Positions 23,066 through 34,975 of a stretch of 64,000 nt of DNA are shown piece after piece. The stretch's first letter is position 1. Every line of letters starts with the position of its first letter. Made by a program: the position numbers and the translations under genes. The notes beneath the pieces are model-generated. The model made no database searches and had not been told where the DNA came from. It saw only the letters and a program-made list of their open reading frames with translations. The stretch comes from Diplocarpon mali (lineage: Eukaryota; Ascomycota; Leotiomycetes; Helotiales; Drepanopezizaceae): contig JAENRP010000041.1 in NCBI GenBank assembly GCA_024741835.1, forward strand, positions 146,852-210,851, given 5' to 3'.

Positions 23066-24664
23066 TTACCTCGCTGGCGCACTTTGCTTCCCTTGCTTCG
23101 CCAATCGTCGAGGATAATTTCGGAAATGCTATGTTATTCTGTTAGTATTCAATAGGCACAAAAAAATGAACAAAGCTACCTTTCTGACTTCCACTGTTCT
23201 CCTTGTAACACTACTATCAGCTTGTTCTGATGCGGCATTCGCGTTGGAGGCGCTATTTTTGATACTTTGGGAAACAGACTGCCCCCCTTGGACAATTCTC
23301 TCCTCAGCAAAATCTTCCATCTCGATGGAGGATAGGAGCCCTTTCAAGTTTCTTCTGAGCTTTTTGTGCGCCTTGGAGAGCTCATCCTTGTCCGCAAGAG
23401 TGTTGGCTAGCTCCTGCTTGCTGTCTTCCAGCTCAGTCCGCAGTCTCTTCGCGTAACTCCTCCACTCTTGCCTGCTTTTCCTGTAGTCTTTATGCTTGGG
23501 CACAGATGATACTCTCAATATCTCTAGTACTCTGATTTTTTCTTCTAGCTGGCGGAGGAAGTCTTTCAATGTGGCAGCTTGCCGTTGGACCTTCTCTCTA
23601 GCCGCTCTCAAGACTAAGAGCTCGGCTTGCGCAGGAACATGGATTTTTCCAGGAATCTGCTGATCTTGGGCAATTTGACTAGCCGCGGAGTCTTTCTTTC
23701 GCAGTTTCTCTTCCAATAGGTCTTTTTCCAATTGAAGCGGATCGAGCCTTTTTTCTTGGGCCATATTGTCGTTTCTAAGGAAGTTTGTGCTACTTTTGAA
23801 GTAGTTAAGATCCCCTTTCATGCCATTCAATTCTACCTTCAAATCCACCATTTGACGGGTTCCTTCAACCCATTTTTTCCGCCACTCCGTAGCACGCTGG
23901 CGTTCCTTGTTTTGCCCCGCAACCACAAGCTTATACTCGGACTTGGACTGTTCTTGCTGCTTTCGGGCGTCACCTAATCCGATCTCATTGATCTGTTGAG
24001 CTTCCTCGAGGATTTTGACTTTGGCGTGCAACGTTTTAATAATATTTATTAACTCGACGAGCTCACCGGTCTGAAATTCCTCAGCTGACTGCGCAGATTC
24101 TTCTGCCTCCTCTTTGAAGTTGGAACTGCCACTGCTTAGATCGATTTTTCCATGAACCGGCTCTAAAGCATTCTTCTTTGACATTTTTCCCGTTCGCCTT
24201 CTAAGTTTAGAGATATCTATTTGCAATTTTCGCCGGATCGCCAGCGAGCTTTCGATTTCGCCTTCTTTCTCTCGGACCTTTATTCTTTCACTCGCTAGAT
24301 CGGATTTCAACTGGTTGTTTACATCGATTATTTCGGCGTAATATGGTAGCATTCTTCGTGTAAGAGAAATAGAGCGGGCTTCGAACGCCGAAATGGTTTC
24401 GACAACGCCATGATACGCCAGCTTGTCACTGTCCCTTTGCTCTTTCGAAACCGGATCAACAGCTCCTTTGGTCCTATGTATTAAATCCCCCATCAAGACC
24501 CGCGCACATAGTGCCGATCGGGTAGCGCGCATATGCTCGACCTCACTGCGGAGTTTGATTAAAGCTGAAATAGTATCCTCATTGTTGGCAATTTCCGCGA
24601 TCAGTCGCGCCATGCGCTGGCAAGGACTTAGACTGCTAAGCCGTAAGTCGTTTGAAGACACCAT
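23066..24664 (-). CDS. Long coiled-coil protein, unknown function (two exons proposed)
   Basis: Exon 1 is complement 23180-24664, starting at the ATG at 24664 (MVSSNDLRLSSLSPCQRMA). A 51-nt intron (23129-23179, GTAGCT donor, TACTAAC branch site, ATAG acceptor) leads to a 21-codon last exon (23066-23128) ending QSAPAR. Without splicing the frame would run into a hydrophobic tail that looks intronic. The product is 515 aa: an N-terminal helical region with Arg/Ala/Leu heptads, an SKLRRR basic patch near residue 155, an acidic Ser-rich spacer, then a second coiled coil from about residue 205 to 460. No known domain or targeting signal is seen. Same strand as the 20.4-kb gene and similar in style, but not clearly homologous. 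Confidence 0.6.
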
Positions 24665-25189
24665 CCTGATTTGCTGAGTCGCAAAATCTGTACTGCTAAG
24701 TCTCGATGCCGATGCCGATGATAGATTGATATATTTCCTCGAAGCAGATCAAGCAGCTGTAGTTCAAAGAGATAATGTGGGGCATTGCTTTAGCATTCAA
24801 TACACTTACCTCTGTAAAGTGAACTGCCGATTTGTAGATATAGAAGAGTAAGAGGCAGTCCTCTACTCCTTGTATTCCTGAGTAATATAATTTGAATTTC
24901 ACTTCTTGACTTTATTTACTTCGACGGGTCGATGGTTAATCGTGCTGCTTAGACGGATGGTTTTCCTCCTACGCGGCATCGCTTAGACCTCGTTCCCCCC
25001 TTTTCCCTTTCACTTTTGATATTTTGACTGTCAATCCAAAAGAGCCGACGCATCGCCCGGTTTCGAGCTTGTTGATTGCCAGGAAATCCTATTTTTTTTA
25101 AGAGATGCTGAATCTGAGGGAGTCATCCTTATTGCAGATCTGTCTATACGACACGGCGGAAACGGACCCAAGGTCAAAAAGTAGGAAAG
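24665..25189. other. Upstream region, left flank of the nested transposon
   Basis: About 525 bp upstream of the 23.1-24.7 kb gene, ending at the transposon target duplication. No gene recognised; it probably contains that gene's promoter. A CT-rich stretch (near 24990-25020) lies in it. Confidence 0.4.
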
Positions 25190-25194
25190 TCCTG
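25190..25194. repeat. Target-site duplication TCCTG, left
   Basis: TCCTG directly precedes the left 134-bp LTR and is repeated directly after the right LTR at 39608-39612. Confidence 0.8.
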
Positions 25195-25328
25195 AGTAAG
25201 GAGCAGGTATCTGCAGCTGTATAATGGTGGTTGATTGATCTAGAAGAAGAGGAGAGAAGCTACAGAAGAAGCTCTTATAACCACAGGGTCCGTGCGCCAA
25301 AGGCGCTAGTTATATAATCCCTACCACA
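25195..25328 (-). repeat. Outer element LTR (3' LTR in minus orientation)
   Basis: 134 bp. In element orientation it starts TGTGGTAGGG and ends CTTACT. It contains a GCGCC-AAA-GGCGC hairpin at 25294-25306. It differs from the partner LTR at nine sites by my count, all transitions. Confidence 0.85.
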
Positions 25329-25361
25329 AGTCCCTCTATAACCAGATTCGCCCCCGAATCT
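25329..25361. repeat. 33-nt hairpin motif, copy adjacent to the 3' LTR
   Basis: Lies immediately inside the LTR where a polypurine tract is expected. It contains the hairpin GATTCG-CCCC-CGAATC. A second copy with three transitions is at 29220-29252. Confidence 0.7.
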
Positions 25362-28300
25362 ATCGGCCCTTAAGTATATATAATAAAGAAAAGGCCTAAG
25401 CTAAGCTTTAGCCTTAGAATAACCTTACGCTCCCGAACTCCTTACTCGATACCTTATCTATATGCATACTTAGCCCTTAGCGAAGTTCACTTTAAAACTC
25501 CTGCTAATTAGCTTCCTATTAATAATATATTAGTCCTAACTACTTCTAATGGCCTAGGTTCCCCAACTCTCTTGCCATACTCCTAGTATCGAGGGTTATA
25601 GTACTAGCTCTAACTCTCGCTTCTTACGAAGCTCTAAAGGCAAAGAATGAATCGATCTGCCTATGCGTATATTTTAATAGATCAGAAGCCTTAATTCCTT
25701 TCCAATTACTAGATAAGAGTTTCTAAGATAGAAAGGCTTAAGCTGATTAATATAAAAGTAGCAAGGTATAGGTTTCCTATTAATCTAGGCTAAAGTGTAT
25801 GATTTCTTATACTCTCCTCCCTTCTTATTAATAATAAAAGGGCCTCTTTATAAAGGGCGCAACTTCTGTCCTATAGTCGTATGATTATAAAGCATCGCTA
25901 TTAAGCCATAGGGGAAGCTTCTCTTTCGTCCTTAGAATCGTGCGTTATAATACTCTTTTCTCTTCTATCTTTAAAGGTCTGACGCAAGACCCACTTTAGA
26001 CAACCTATCCTAGCCTCCTCTAATATACTCGAGTATAGTATTGCTCTATTCCTTATTCTTATTAGAATCTGCTGCCTATAGTTCTTTTAAAAACCCTATG
26101 CTATCTAGATCTATATAAATAATTTAGGCGTAGTAGGCCAGAAATACTAAGTCAACTTCCGATCTAGGCTAGTACCCTTATTAGATATAATAGGGAGAGT
26201 ACCTTAAGAAGCCTATTTCTTTAAGATTTACTTTAAATACTACCTTCTGCAGTCGTAGCTTGTAGTTAGGCCTAGTCTTCGCTATAGCTTGCTGTATAAT
26301 ATCAATAGCCTTCTTACTTATTCCTATACTCTTCTTTAATACTAACGGGAAGTTTACCTATAATACACCCTTCCTTCTGATATGATCTTATACAACTTCC
26401 TTAAAGTGGCTACCTAGATCAATATAGAACCCAATCGGAATACCATCTAACTGGAATAATATATCCAAATATCTCCTAACATTTAGAGAGTCTGCATTCG
26501 AGCAAGGGTATACCTAGATAAAATGAGAAAAGTAATTAACAACTACTAATAGATAGCAATACTCCTTTAGGAGCTTTAAGAAAGGACTATAGAAGTCTGC
26601 ACTAAGTAGTTTTATAAGAGTAGAGATAATAATCTTAGATAAGGGACTGCTTCTTTATACAAGGCCGTATTTGGCGCATTTTAGACACCTAGTAATATAA
26701 AGGGTAGTATCTCGAACTATAGTAGGCCAATAGATGTGGCAGAGCTTCTTTAGCGTAATAGTAATAGCAAAGTGGCCACCTTTATTATAGGCCTTCGACA
26801 GGGCTTATAAGACCTATCTAGCGATTAAGTAAGTCTTATATACCCCTCTTTAATAGAACTAGAGAGTGTTTTATTCCTATCTATACTTAGCTACCTTGCT
26901 TTAAAGGCTGCGCTTTCTAACTCTATTAGAGTCTTCTAGGAACCGTTAATATATTATCAGATGTGCAACCTCTAAGTACTAAAGGGACTCGCAGTATACT
27001 TCAGCGGGGTCCTTTATCTTAATATCTACTATCTAAGACGATAGCATATTTTACTCGTTTGTATAGAGATTTTCCTACGGTATTAAAGAGGGTATAACTA
27101 GTAGACCTGCGTATAGAGAAACTGGCTAAAAGAGTATATAGTAGCTCCTGCTAAGCGCAGCTAAAGTAGCTATAAGCTTTATATCTTCTTCGCTTATCTT
27201 AGCAAGCTCCTCTATCTTCTTAAGGCTAAATATCAAATTGATAACTTATGCGCGCTTAGGGCTATACCTATCCTCTTACGCTAGCATCAGGCGCTTATAC
27301 CCTTTAAGTCTATCCTTTTACCTCTAGATAAGTGCTCCGATATCTGCCCCTTCGTCCTTATAGTAGACTAAGTCTATATCCTTAAGGCAATTATCTCTTA
27401 GGAAGATAGTCCTTAATAGGGCATCTACAGCCTTATTGCGCTTTCCTAAGATGTATTAGATGCTTACATTTAAGAGGCGCAGTTCAAATGCCCATTTGGC
27501 ATAAATCCCTTTATATTAAGCACTAGGGTTTAAAAAGTAAGTAAAGGGTTTATAGTCTATATAGATAGTTCCCTTCTACGAGTGCTAGAATATATAATAA
27601 TATTTGCAATAGAATTCTACAATCGTAAAGAGTTCCCTTTTAAAGGTTCTATAATTGCGCTAGGTTTAGGTAAACGTAAAGCTATTATAAAGGAGAGGAA
27701 GCATCTTCTTCTTAGTATATCTCTACTGCGAGATAACGCAGCCTTTTGCAAAGCTTAAAGCATCCGAATATATTATTATAAGGAACTCTAAGTTATATCT
27801 ATTCCATTTAACGATATTTGAGCATAGGTCTTAAAGTAGACTAAATGATAGCTTCTTAGGTTCATCCCACCTCTATAGTACCTTACCTATAAGCCTATTT
27901 AAGGGCTAAGAGATCTTTGCAAAGTTCTTCACTTAAGGACAAGTGATCTATATTGCTTTAAGAAAGCCTCTTACTTCGGTAGAATTCCTAGGTGCAGGCT
28001 AAGCCTTAATCTTTTCTACCCTCTCAAACTTGATTATTATCTTCCCTCCTACCTTATGCCTTACTCTAAGCATAAGGACCTCCTTTATAAAGAGTGCGCA
28101 TTTCTTAAAGGATAGCTTAAGCTATAACTATAGAAGCCTTAGAAGCAGATGATCTTTAAGGAACTCAAAGGCTATCTCGAAATCTAAGAAGCTATTAAAT
28201 ATATTATCTATATAAAATATTAAAGGTAGTAGTTTCATAGCTTCTCCTTCTATCTATAGTAAGAATAAGGATAGCTTAGAGTCGTCAACTCCTAACGCAG

Positions 28301-28850
28301 CCCCTTCCTCCGACTAAGGAATTGATCTAAGTACAATTTTCATTAGCTCTATTATATGAAATGCTGAGCTCCTGCAACCTTATAGCATACGGGTTGGCTA
28401 AAGTTGCTTATATCTAAGGGCCGAGAACGCGTAGTAGTACCTATGCAGAGGGTAGACATCTACCGACTAATACACATGCTTTAGGTCGAACTATAGGAAG
28501 ACCTTATAAGCTGGATTAGATAGATATTTGTAGCATTCCTGTATAAAGACTATGCTATAACCTAGTATAATCTCCTTGATTTTCGAATAGTCAAATGTAG
28601 TTCTGTACTCTTCTGCAGCTACTTAGGACTCTGTATTCTTCTCAACTATATATAGATAAGAGTTCCAGTCGGATTAGCGCCTATTGCTCAGCTTCGTACT
28701 CTTAAAAACTCTATATGCGATTCCTTTATCGATTGTCTTATTTAGCTATGCAAGCTTCCTAGGCGTATACCTCCTTATAGTATTATCCGCTATTAGCTAA
28801 GCGTCTTCTAGGATTCTAGCTTTATAAATATATAGGTCAGTATAGGGTAA
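25362..28850 (-). pseudogene. Outer element pol: RT, RNase H, integrase
   Basis: The minus strand encodes the RT active-site region FYIDNIFNSF near 28.2 kb (YIDD with the last Asp now Asn) and later CALFIKEVLMLRVRHKVGG. RNase H near 27.55 kb reads IDYKPFTYFLNPSA, AKWAFELRLLNVSI and YILGKRNKAVDAL. The integrase catalytic core near 26.55 kb reads LLKEYCYLLVVVNYFSHFI and VYPCSNADSLNVRRYLD (D of the D-D-E set mutated to N in VVVNYF). Many stops fit former Gln codons. Not functional. Confidence 0.75.
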
Positions 28851-29219
28851 GTCTTTAAGACTCGTAGAATTGACTTATCGATATATATAAAGAAGTAGTT
28901 GCACTACTCTAAGCTACTCTAAGGGTATGTATAATCTAAAGTTTAATGCTAATAACCTTACCTAAGCTTTTAAGACATTATCTAAGACATCTTCTAAGGG
29001 CAGTCGTATAACCTTACGCTTAGTATAATACCTCAAATTCTTCGCTAGGCTACTAATGCTTATATAATTTAATAATATAGCTAGGAGGCCCGGCGGAGCT
29101 AAAGGTTATAGTATAATTCTAGCACTCTAAGATCCTAAGTAATTACTCCTAGCTTATAGTAAAGTATATTCCTTTCTAAGTTAGAGTAGCTTTAGTAAGG
29201 CTAATGACTTATCTGTCTT

Positions 29220-29252
29220 AGTCCCTTTACAACCAGATTCGCCCTCGAATCT
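29220..29252. repeat. 33-nt hairpin motif, internal copy
   Basis: A duplicate of the motif next to the 3' LTR, found between protease and RT of the same element. Same length and same hairpin stem, with three C/T differences. Confidence 0.7.
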
Positions 29253-29399
29253 AATGGATACTAGGTTTAATATTATAGTATTTGTAACGCCCTCTATAGG
29301 GCGTTCTAAGCAATTCAGTTTTTTAACTTAGCCTTAGTATATAGTGCCTTTGGTTCAGTCGTCGACTCTAAGTCTAATATATCTATATCTTCTTTAGAC

Positions 29400-30535
29400 T
29401 TAGATAAAGTATCGCTGTCTTATTCTTTATCAGTTGTTCCTTAATCTAAGTCGCTATTATCAAACTTAATCGTAAGGTTCTCTATACTCTTTTGTAAAAT
29501 AGCCTTTAGATATAGAATAAGGTTTAAGGGTTTGGATAGTGCGTAAAGAGGTCCTTAGAGGGTTATAGGCTTTTCTATACCAATTCCCTTGCTAATAATA
29601 AGGGAATTTTTGCGAATATCTATCTTTGCATCTATTGCATATAGCTAAGGAAGACCTAATAGCAGGCTTAATTCGTTATCTTTTAGCCTTATACTAGGTC
29701 GTACAAATAAGTATACCTTTCTCTATATGCCTTTGACTCCTATATTAAAAGAGACGAAACTATTTAAGTAATGTATTTTCCTATCTACTATCTTATAGCT
29801 GACTTTAGAGAACCCTTAGGAGTTTAAGGTCTCCCTCTTTAGTCTCAATTTCTGCTATAGAGTAGGTGATATAATTAGAATGTCTGACCCTTAGTCGGTA
29901 GCATATATTCTAAGTGGCAGATTGATAATAATCTCCTTCCCCTTTTCCTTAACCCTAACGGCTGCTAGGATCTTTTACGCTTTATCATTTGGATAGATCT
30001 AAGGGGCAATTTGGGCTAGCTGAGCTTCGATAACTGTACTTTAGGGTACGGTCGCCTTTGATTCTGCCTACTTTGATATCGGCAGATTAGCTAAAGAGTT
30101 CGCTAATTTCTTCGCATTCTTCTTTTGGTTCCTATAGGTCAATAGCTTTCTAAACTCCTTAGCCCCTTTAGGGGAAGTCTATATGAATTCTAATAGGTTT
30201 AAAGGAACTTAGATTCGCTCTATTAAGGCTTAATAGTCTATAGGCCTTAGCCCTTCTCTCCTTATAATCTCCTTAAGCTGCCTAAGCTTTCTCTCTCCAT
30301 CCTTTACTTTTATCCCTAAGAATGGTTAATAGACCGACTTAGCTTCCTTATCCGCAGAGGCTTCCTCTTCGCTTAGGGTCTGGACTCTAACTCTCTTCCT
30401 AGCCCTAGCTACATTCGAATAAACATCTAGAGGATCTTTACTCTCTTTATCTAATTTAAAATTATCTACTTTATAAACAAGGGATTTAAGCTTAGCTGGC
30501 CTCGCATCCCCGATGTAGTTGTAAAGCTCGGCTTG
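29400..30535 (-). pseudogene. Outer element protease and gag C-terminal part
   Basis: The minus-strand retropepsin-like block is near 29.9 kb (LRIYATD-stop-GSDILIIS; the stop fits a former Gln). It is followed by NELSLLLGLPWLYAIDAKID, the usual LLGLPWL motif after a retropepsin flap. Upstream to 30535 is charged gag-like sequence, cut by the inner element at its CCTAG target. Confidence 0.6.
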
Positions 30536-30540
30536 CCTAG
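30536..30540. repeat. Target-site duplication CCTAG, left
   Basis: CCTAG flanks the inner element here and at 36893-36897. Confidence 0.8.
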
Positions 30541-30832
30541 TGTGACGACTGGGAGTGTAACCTCTGCTCAGTACCGATACGTATACGAATCATATAGTAA
30601 TGCTAATAGAACGTCTTAGTAATGACTTAGAATCAACAACTACTAAGCCCTGAAGGAGTGGAAGGGCATAGAATATATATATGAAGAAAAGAGGGTCACT
30701 CGCTTAAGGGGAGCTGAACCGGATGCCAACCGGGGGTAACCCGGTTCGTAGCCTATACTGAGATTGCGCTAAGCTGTAGCCGAACTGGGTATAAACCGGG
30801 GTACAACCTATATATAGTGACAATCCGTCATA
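30541..30832 (-). repeat. Inner element LTR (3' LTR in minus orientation)
   Basis: 292 bp, pairing with 36601-36892. I counted 30 differences, all C/T or G/A. Confidence 0.9.
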
Positions 30833-30850
30833 TCACCCCCCCTTTTGAAA
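30833..30850 (-). promoter_or_regulatory. Polypurine tract of the inner element
   Basis: On the minus strand AAAAGGGGGGGTGA directly precedes the 3' LTR, the expected site for plus-strand DNA priming. It confirms the element's orientation. Confidence 0.75.
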
Positions 30851-30929
30851 AAAGCTCGTCCTCAAGCGTCTAACCATAGGTTTATCGTCACCTATTTTAT
30901 TATAATCATCTATACTATTAGTATAGGCC

Positions 30930-32570
30930 TATATCCAATTAGGAAGCCTTACGGGCGGGCCTAGGAGGTCTGGATTTTCCAAATGAAATTCGCAAAGCTT
31001 GAAAGGCGCATATATAAAATTAGAGGCTAGGTACCATTCTAAATCAATGTCGCGGCCAACCTACGAGGCGCGGTACGTAAGCGTACCGGCTTGCTTTCGT
31101 ACAGTAAGCAGGGTCTCTACTTCGTATTCTTATTCTCTTATAATATTGATAGCAGGAGGGGGTTCATTCACTTGACTATCTAGAGGGGTACTAGGGTCCC
31201 TTTGGAGGCGACTCGGGTGGAAGATATCATATACCTTTATAGAGTCGGGTAGCTTTAGTTAGTATAAACTAAACACTTTCTCTACTATCTCAAACGGGCC
31301 AGCTCTGGGGAAGCTGAGCTTTTTAGAAGGCCTGTTTATAGGGTAGGGACGCATATCTAAGTATACTTGATCGCCGACTTCGAAAGTAGCAGGGCGGCGA
31401 GAGGTATCGGTGGCGTTTCGCATGCGTTTCTAGGCCTTAAGGATATAAGATTTAGCGAGGGTCTAAGCTCTATGATGTCTTACGGAGTACTTAAGGGCGT
31501 CTTGTTGATTAAGTTTCTAGGAAGGTGACTCCGAATCAGGTACATTAAGCTTCTAATCCCAATTAGTACGCAGAGCGTACCTATGCACTACTTCAAATGG
31601 CGATAAGCCACCAAGGGAGTTATAAGGGAGAGTTAGCTAGGCGAAATCCATTATAGGCAAGAATTCGCTTTAATCGTCTTGATAGTAGCTAATAAAAGGG
31701 CAGAGGCGTTGCGTGAGGTACTGATTATAGTTTTCAGTTTAGCCGTTGGTTTAAGGGTGGTAGGCCGAACCAAGGGTCAGTTTCGTACCTAAAACAGAAG
31801 TAAAAGCTTTCTAGAAGCTTGAGATGAATTAAGGGCCCCGGTCCGAGGTAATTGTTAAGGGGGGACTAAAGTAGCGATATATATAGTAAATATAGAGTTA
31901 GGCTAGCTAGCGTGAATCGGTGGTCTTTCGGCAGGGTATTAAGATCGCCTGCTTATTGAACCGATCGATAATTATGAGAACGTTGTTATAGCTATACTTA
32001 TCTTTGTTAAAACTTATATAATCTATAGTTATATGCTCCTAAGGTCGGCTCGGTACTAGGAGGGGTTAGAGCAAACCAGGTTTCTTATTATAGGGAACTT
32101 TGCTTTGTTTGCAGGTATGGCAGTTTTTATAGTACTGAGACACGTATCGGCGTAGGTTCGGCCAGTGGTATTGTAAGGAGAGAAGCTGGTAGGTTTTGCG
32201 CGCGCTTAGATGCGCGGTAGCAATTTGATTATAAACCTCTCGTATAAGTAGCGTACGGAGGTGGTCTACATCAGGTACTACCAGCTTACCTTAGAAGAGA
32301 AGCAAATCTCCTTCTATCGTCTAGGGGTTAGTCTTAGTTGGGGCTGTATCGGACCCATTCCGAAGGGCTGCCTGGCGATGGACCTGGTAAGGCCCGTGTT
32401 ATCGATTAGCGGCTAGTACTTGGTTAATAATACGGAAAGCAAGGGAGAAAGCCGAAACTTCTTCGATAGAGACTAGGTTCTTAGCTGTAGTCTATTTGCG
32501 AAGCTGTTCGGAAAGGATTCGGGGGTCTATCTGATCCTGGCGCAATAACGTCGTAAGGCGGTTGTTGCGT
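30930..32570 (-). pseudogene. Inner element integrase with chromodomain-like C-terminus
   Basis: Minus-strand reading gives the post-core integrase motif LSYNSLGGLSPFEVVHRYAL near 31.6 kb and VYLDMRPYPINRPSKKLSF near 31.35 kb. It then gives a chromodomain-like segment (EYEVETLLTVRKQAG, DLEWYLASNF) and ends LENPDLLGPPVRLPNW near 30.94 kb. This layout is typical of fungal chromoviruses. Scattered stops at Gln and Trp positions make it non-functional. Confidence 0.75.
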
Positions 32571-32581
32571 TTTATCATATT

Positions 32582-32965
32582 CTAATCCTCTAACTCGTCG
32601 ACGCGGCGAGTCAAGGCGTCGGCGAGAGGGTTTTCGGAGCCGGGTCGGTAGGTAATCGTAAAGTCGTATTCGGAGAGAAGCTCGGCCCAGCGGGCCTGTC
32701 GAGAACTGAGGTTTTTTGTAGTTATGAAGTACTCGAGTGCTTTGTGGTCCGTATATACTACGATTCGGTAGGGAGCTCCTGCGAGCTCGGCTCTGAAATG
32801 GCCAAATGATCGAATAATGGCCAGCATCTCCTTATCGTATACGGCGTAGTTCAGCTCGGCCGGTGCTATGGTTTTACTATAGTAGGCAACCGGGAGCCAT
32901 TCGGACCTATATCGCTGCGATAACACAGAGGCAACTACACCGTCAGAGGCGTCGGTTTCTAGCAT
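32582..32965 (-). pseudogene. Inner element RNase H domain (uninterrupted segment)
   Basis: 127 codons without a stop. LETDASDGVVASVLSQ carries the first catalytic Asp. AELNYAVYDKEMLAII carries the conserved DKEML (catalytic Glu). VVYTDHKALEYF has the TDH motif, and YRPGSENPLADALTRR the final ENPLADALSR-type motif. All hallmarks of Ty3/gypsy RNase H survive, so this is the best-preserved part of the window's transposons. It continues in phase from the RT. Confidence 0.85.
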
Positions 32966-33900
32966 ACAGGGGAGGTCTTGCCTATAGTGCTAGAGGATTA
33001 GGGCATGCGTAAGAGCTTCTCGCAGCTATAGGAAGCTCTACTCGCATTTAGGGGTGAATTGGAAAGGAACGTTATTCTTAATAAGGTATACTAAGGGGGC
33101 GGCAATAAGACTATAGTCTCAAATAAAACGATGATAAAAGTTGCAAAAACCAAGAAATGATTGAATACCCTTTATAGTAGAGGGGTAGGTCTAATTCTCT
33201 ACTACTACTACCTTATTAAGGTCAACCCAAACGCCTTCGGTGGTGATTATAAAGCTAAGGTACTTAATCTCTATAATATTAAACTCATACTTCTTTAGGT
33301 CGGCCTGCAGTCCTGCATCTGACAATTGCTAAAGAACCCGTTTTATATGCGATTCGTAGTCGAGTCGGTTGGTAGAGTAAATAAGGATGTCGTCTAAGTA
33401 GGCTATATAAAAATCGTTAAGGTAATTAAAAAGGACGTCGTTCATATACCTCTAATAGGTAGCAAGGCCGTTAGTGAGGCTAAAAGGAAGCACCTTGCAC
33501 TTATACGTGCTATACCGAGTTCTGAAAGTGGTAAGCTCTTCAGATTCGGGGTCTATTCGGATTCGATAAAAAGCCTACTGTATATCGAGCTTTGTAAAAA
33601 TCTGGGCGCCGGCTAATCGAGCTAGGGTCTTGTCGATTAGGGGTAAGGGGTATCGATCTTTACGAGTGAGGTTATTAAGCATACGGTAGTCAATACAGAA
33701 TCGAAGGGAGCCATTGGCCTTTTTTACAAATAGTACCGGCGCAGCGTAGGGGGCAAAGGAGGCCTTGATAAATCCTTTATTAAGGTTGTTAATAAGGTAC
33801 GCCTTTACTGTTTCCAGCTTAGGTATAGACATCTTGTATAAGGGGGAGTATCAGAGGGCCTTCTGGGCACCTTCGGCTGTGAGCTCGATTTTGTAATTAT
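32966..33900 (-). pseudogene. Inner element reverse transcriptase
   Basis: The segment 33575-33832 is open: GFIKASFAPYAAPVLFVKKA and RFCIDYRMLNNLTRKDRYPL are classic RT fingers motifs. Further on, after a stop at a former Gln, the minus strand reads IAYLDDILIYS near 33.4 kb (intact YLDD catalytic motif) and FLGFCNFYHRFI in the connection. Several TAG/TAA stops interrupt it. Confidence 0.85.
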
Positions 33901-34762
33901 AGGGTCGATAGGGCGGTAGCGCATTAGAAGCGGCTTTCGAGAATATATGTCGGTACTCCTTATAGGCGGCTAGAATCGGTTTCTCGGTTGGTTCGAGGGA
34001 AGCAGTTAGAATAGCTATTGAAACTTCTCTATTACGGTATCGGTTTAGGAGGGAATCGGTTTTGCGTTATTGGGCCTAATATTCTTAGTTGTCTCGAATC
34101 AATCGATCAATTTCATAAAACGAGGTGCTAAAGAGCTCTGCGCCTTGCTGATTCCTAGCTATTATACGAAAAGCATAGGCTGAAATTGCGCATATATTCA
34201 AAGAAGAAAGGGGAATTTTGCACTTTGCTATCTGCTTGCAGGTGCGTTTCAGGGTCGAAACAGAGGGAGCCAAGTTAGGCTCAGTCGCGTTGAGCTCTTG
34301 CTTTATAATTAATATATTATAGGAGTGGTCCTTGAAAAAGGTATCACCCTTGACTTGGAGTGGAGTCGGGGTGGAATCGGTAAAAGAGTGTTTAATTGGA
34401 ATAGGAGGTGATTTAGGAGGGAGTTAAGAGAGGGTTTTCTGGCGTCGAGCTTTATAGTCGGAAAGGGACCGTTCTAGTACCGTATCGCATCGAGTTGCAT
34501 TTCGCTAGTAGTATCGATTTAAGTTTTGCCGTTTAGTATTAGTGATTTCGATATTCCTTGCGAAAGAGACGGTAAGGGGATAGGAATCGGGCCAGGTCAG
34601 CTTGCGAGAAGCACAATTAATAGAAACTTTATACTCCTTAAGCTATGCTCTTCCTAAAATCACTCTGTAGTTGCCGAGGTTAGTAATAAGAAAGGGAGTA
34701 AAAGATTGAATTCGCTAGTTGATATATAGATTAAGTAGTATATAATAAGTGATAGTACTACC

Positions 34763-34975
34763 CTAAGAACTATTGTATCCCTTAACTGGGAAGGGTACGG
34801 GGAGTATACGAATCAATAGTTTAAGGAAAGAAGATAAAGATTTGAGTAACGCCGAATTAATTAAAGCATACCTATTAGCGCTTGTATTAATCAATGCCGA
34901 TACCTTATGAGAAATACCATTCTTTGAAAGTAGGATCTGTTTCGTTATCGAATCGCTATTGAGGAGGTTTCTCAA
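34763..34975 (-). pseudogene. Inner element protease
   Basis: ALINTSANRYALINS aligns with the ALIDTGANRYAFID type of fungal gypsy retropepsins. The catalytic Asp is now Asn and the Gly is now Ser, both G-to-A type changes. The surrounding hydrophobic pattern is retained. Confidence 0.7.
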
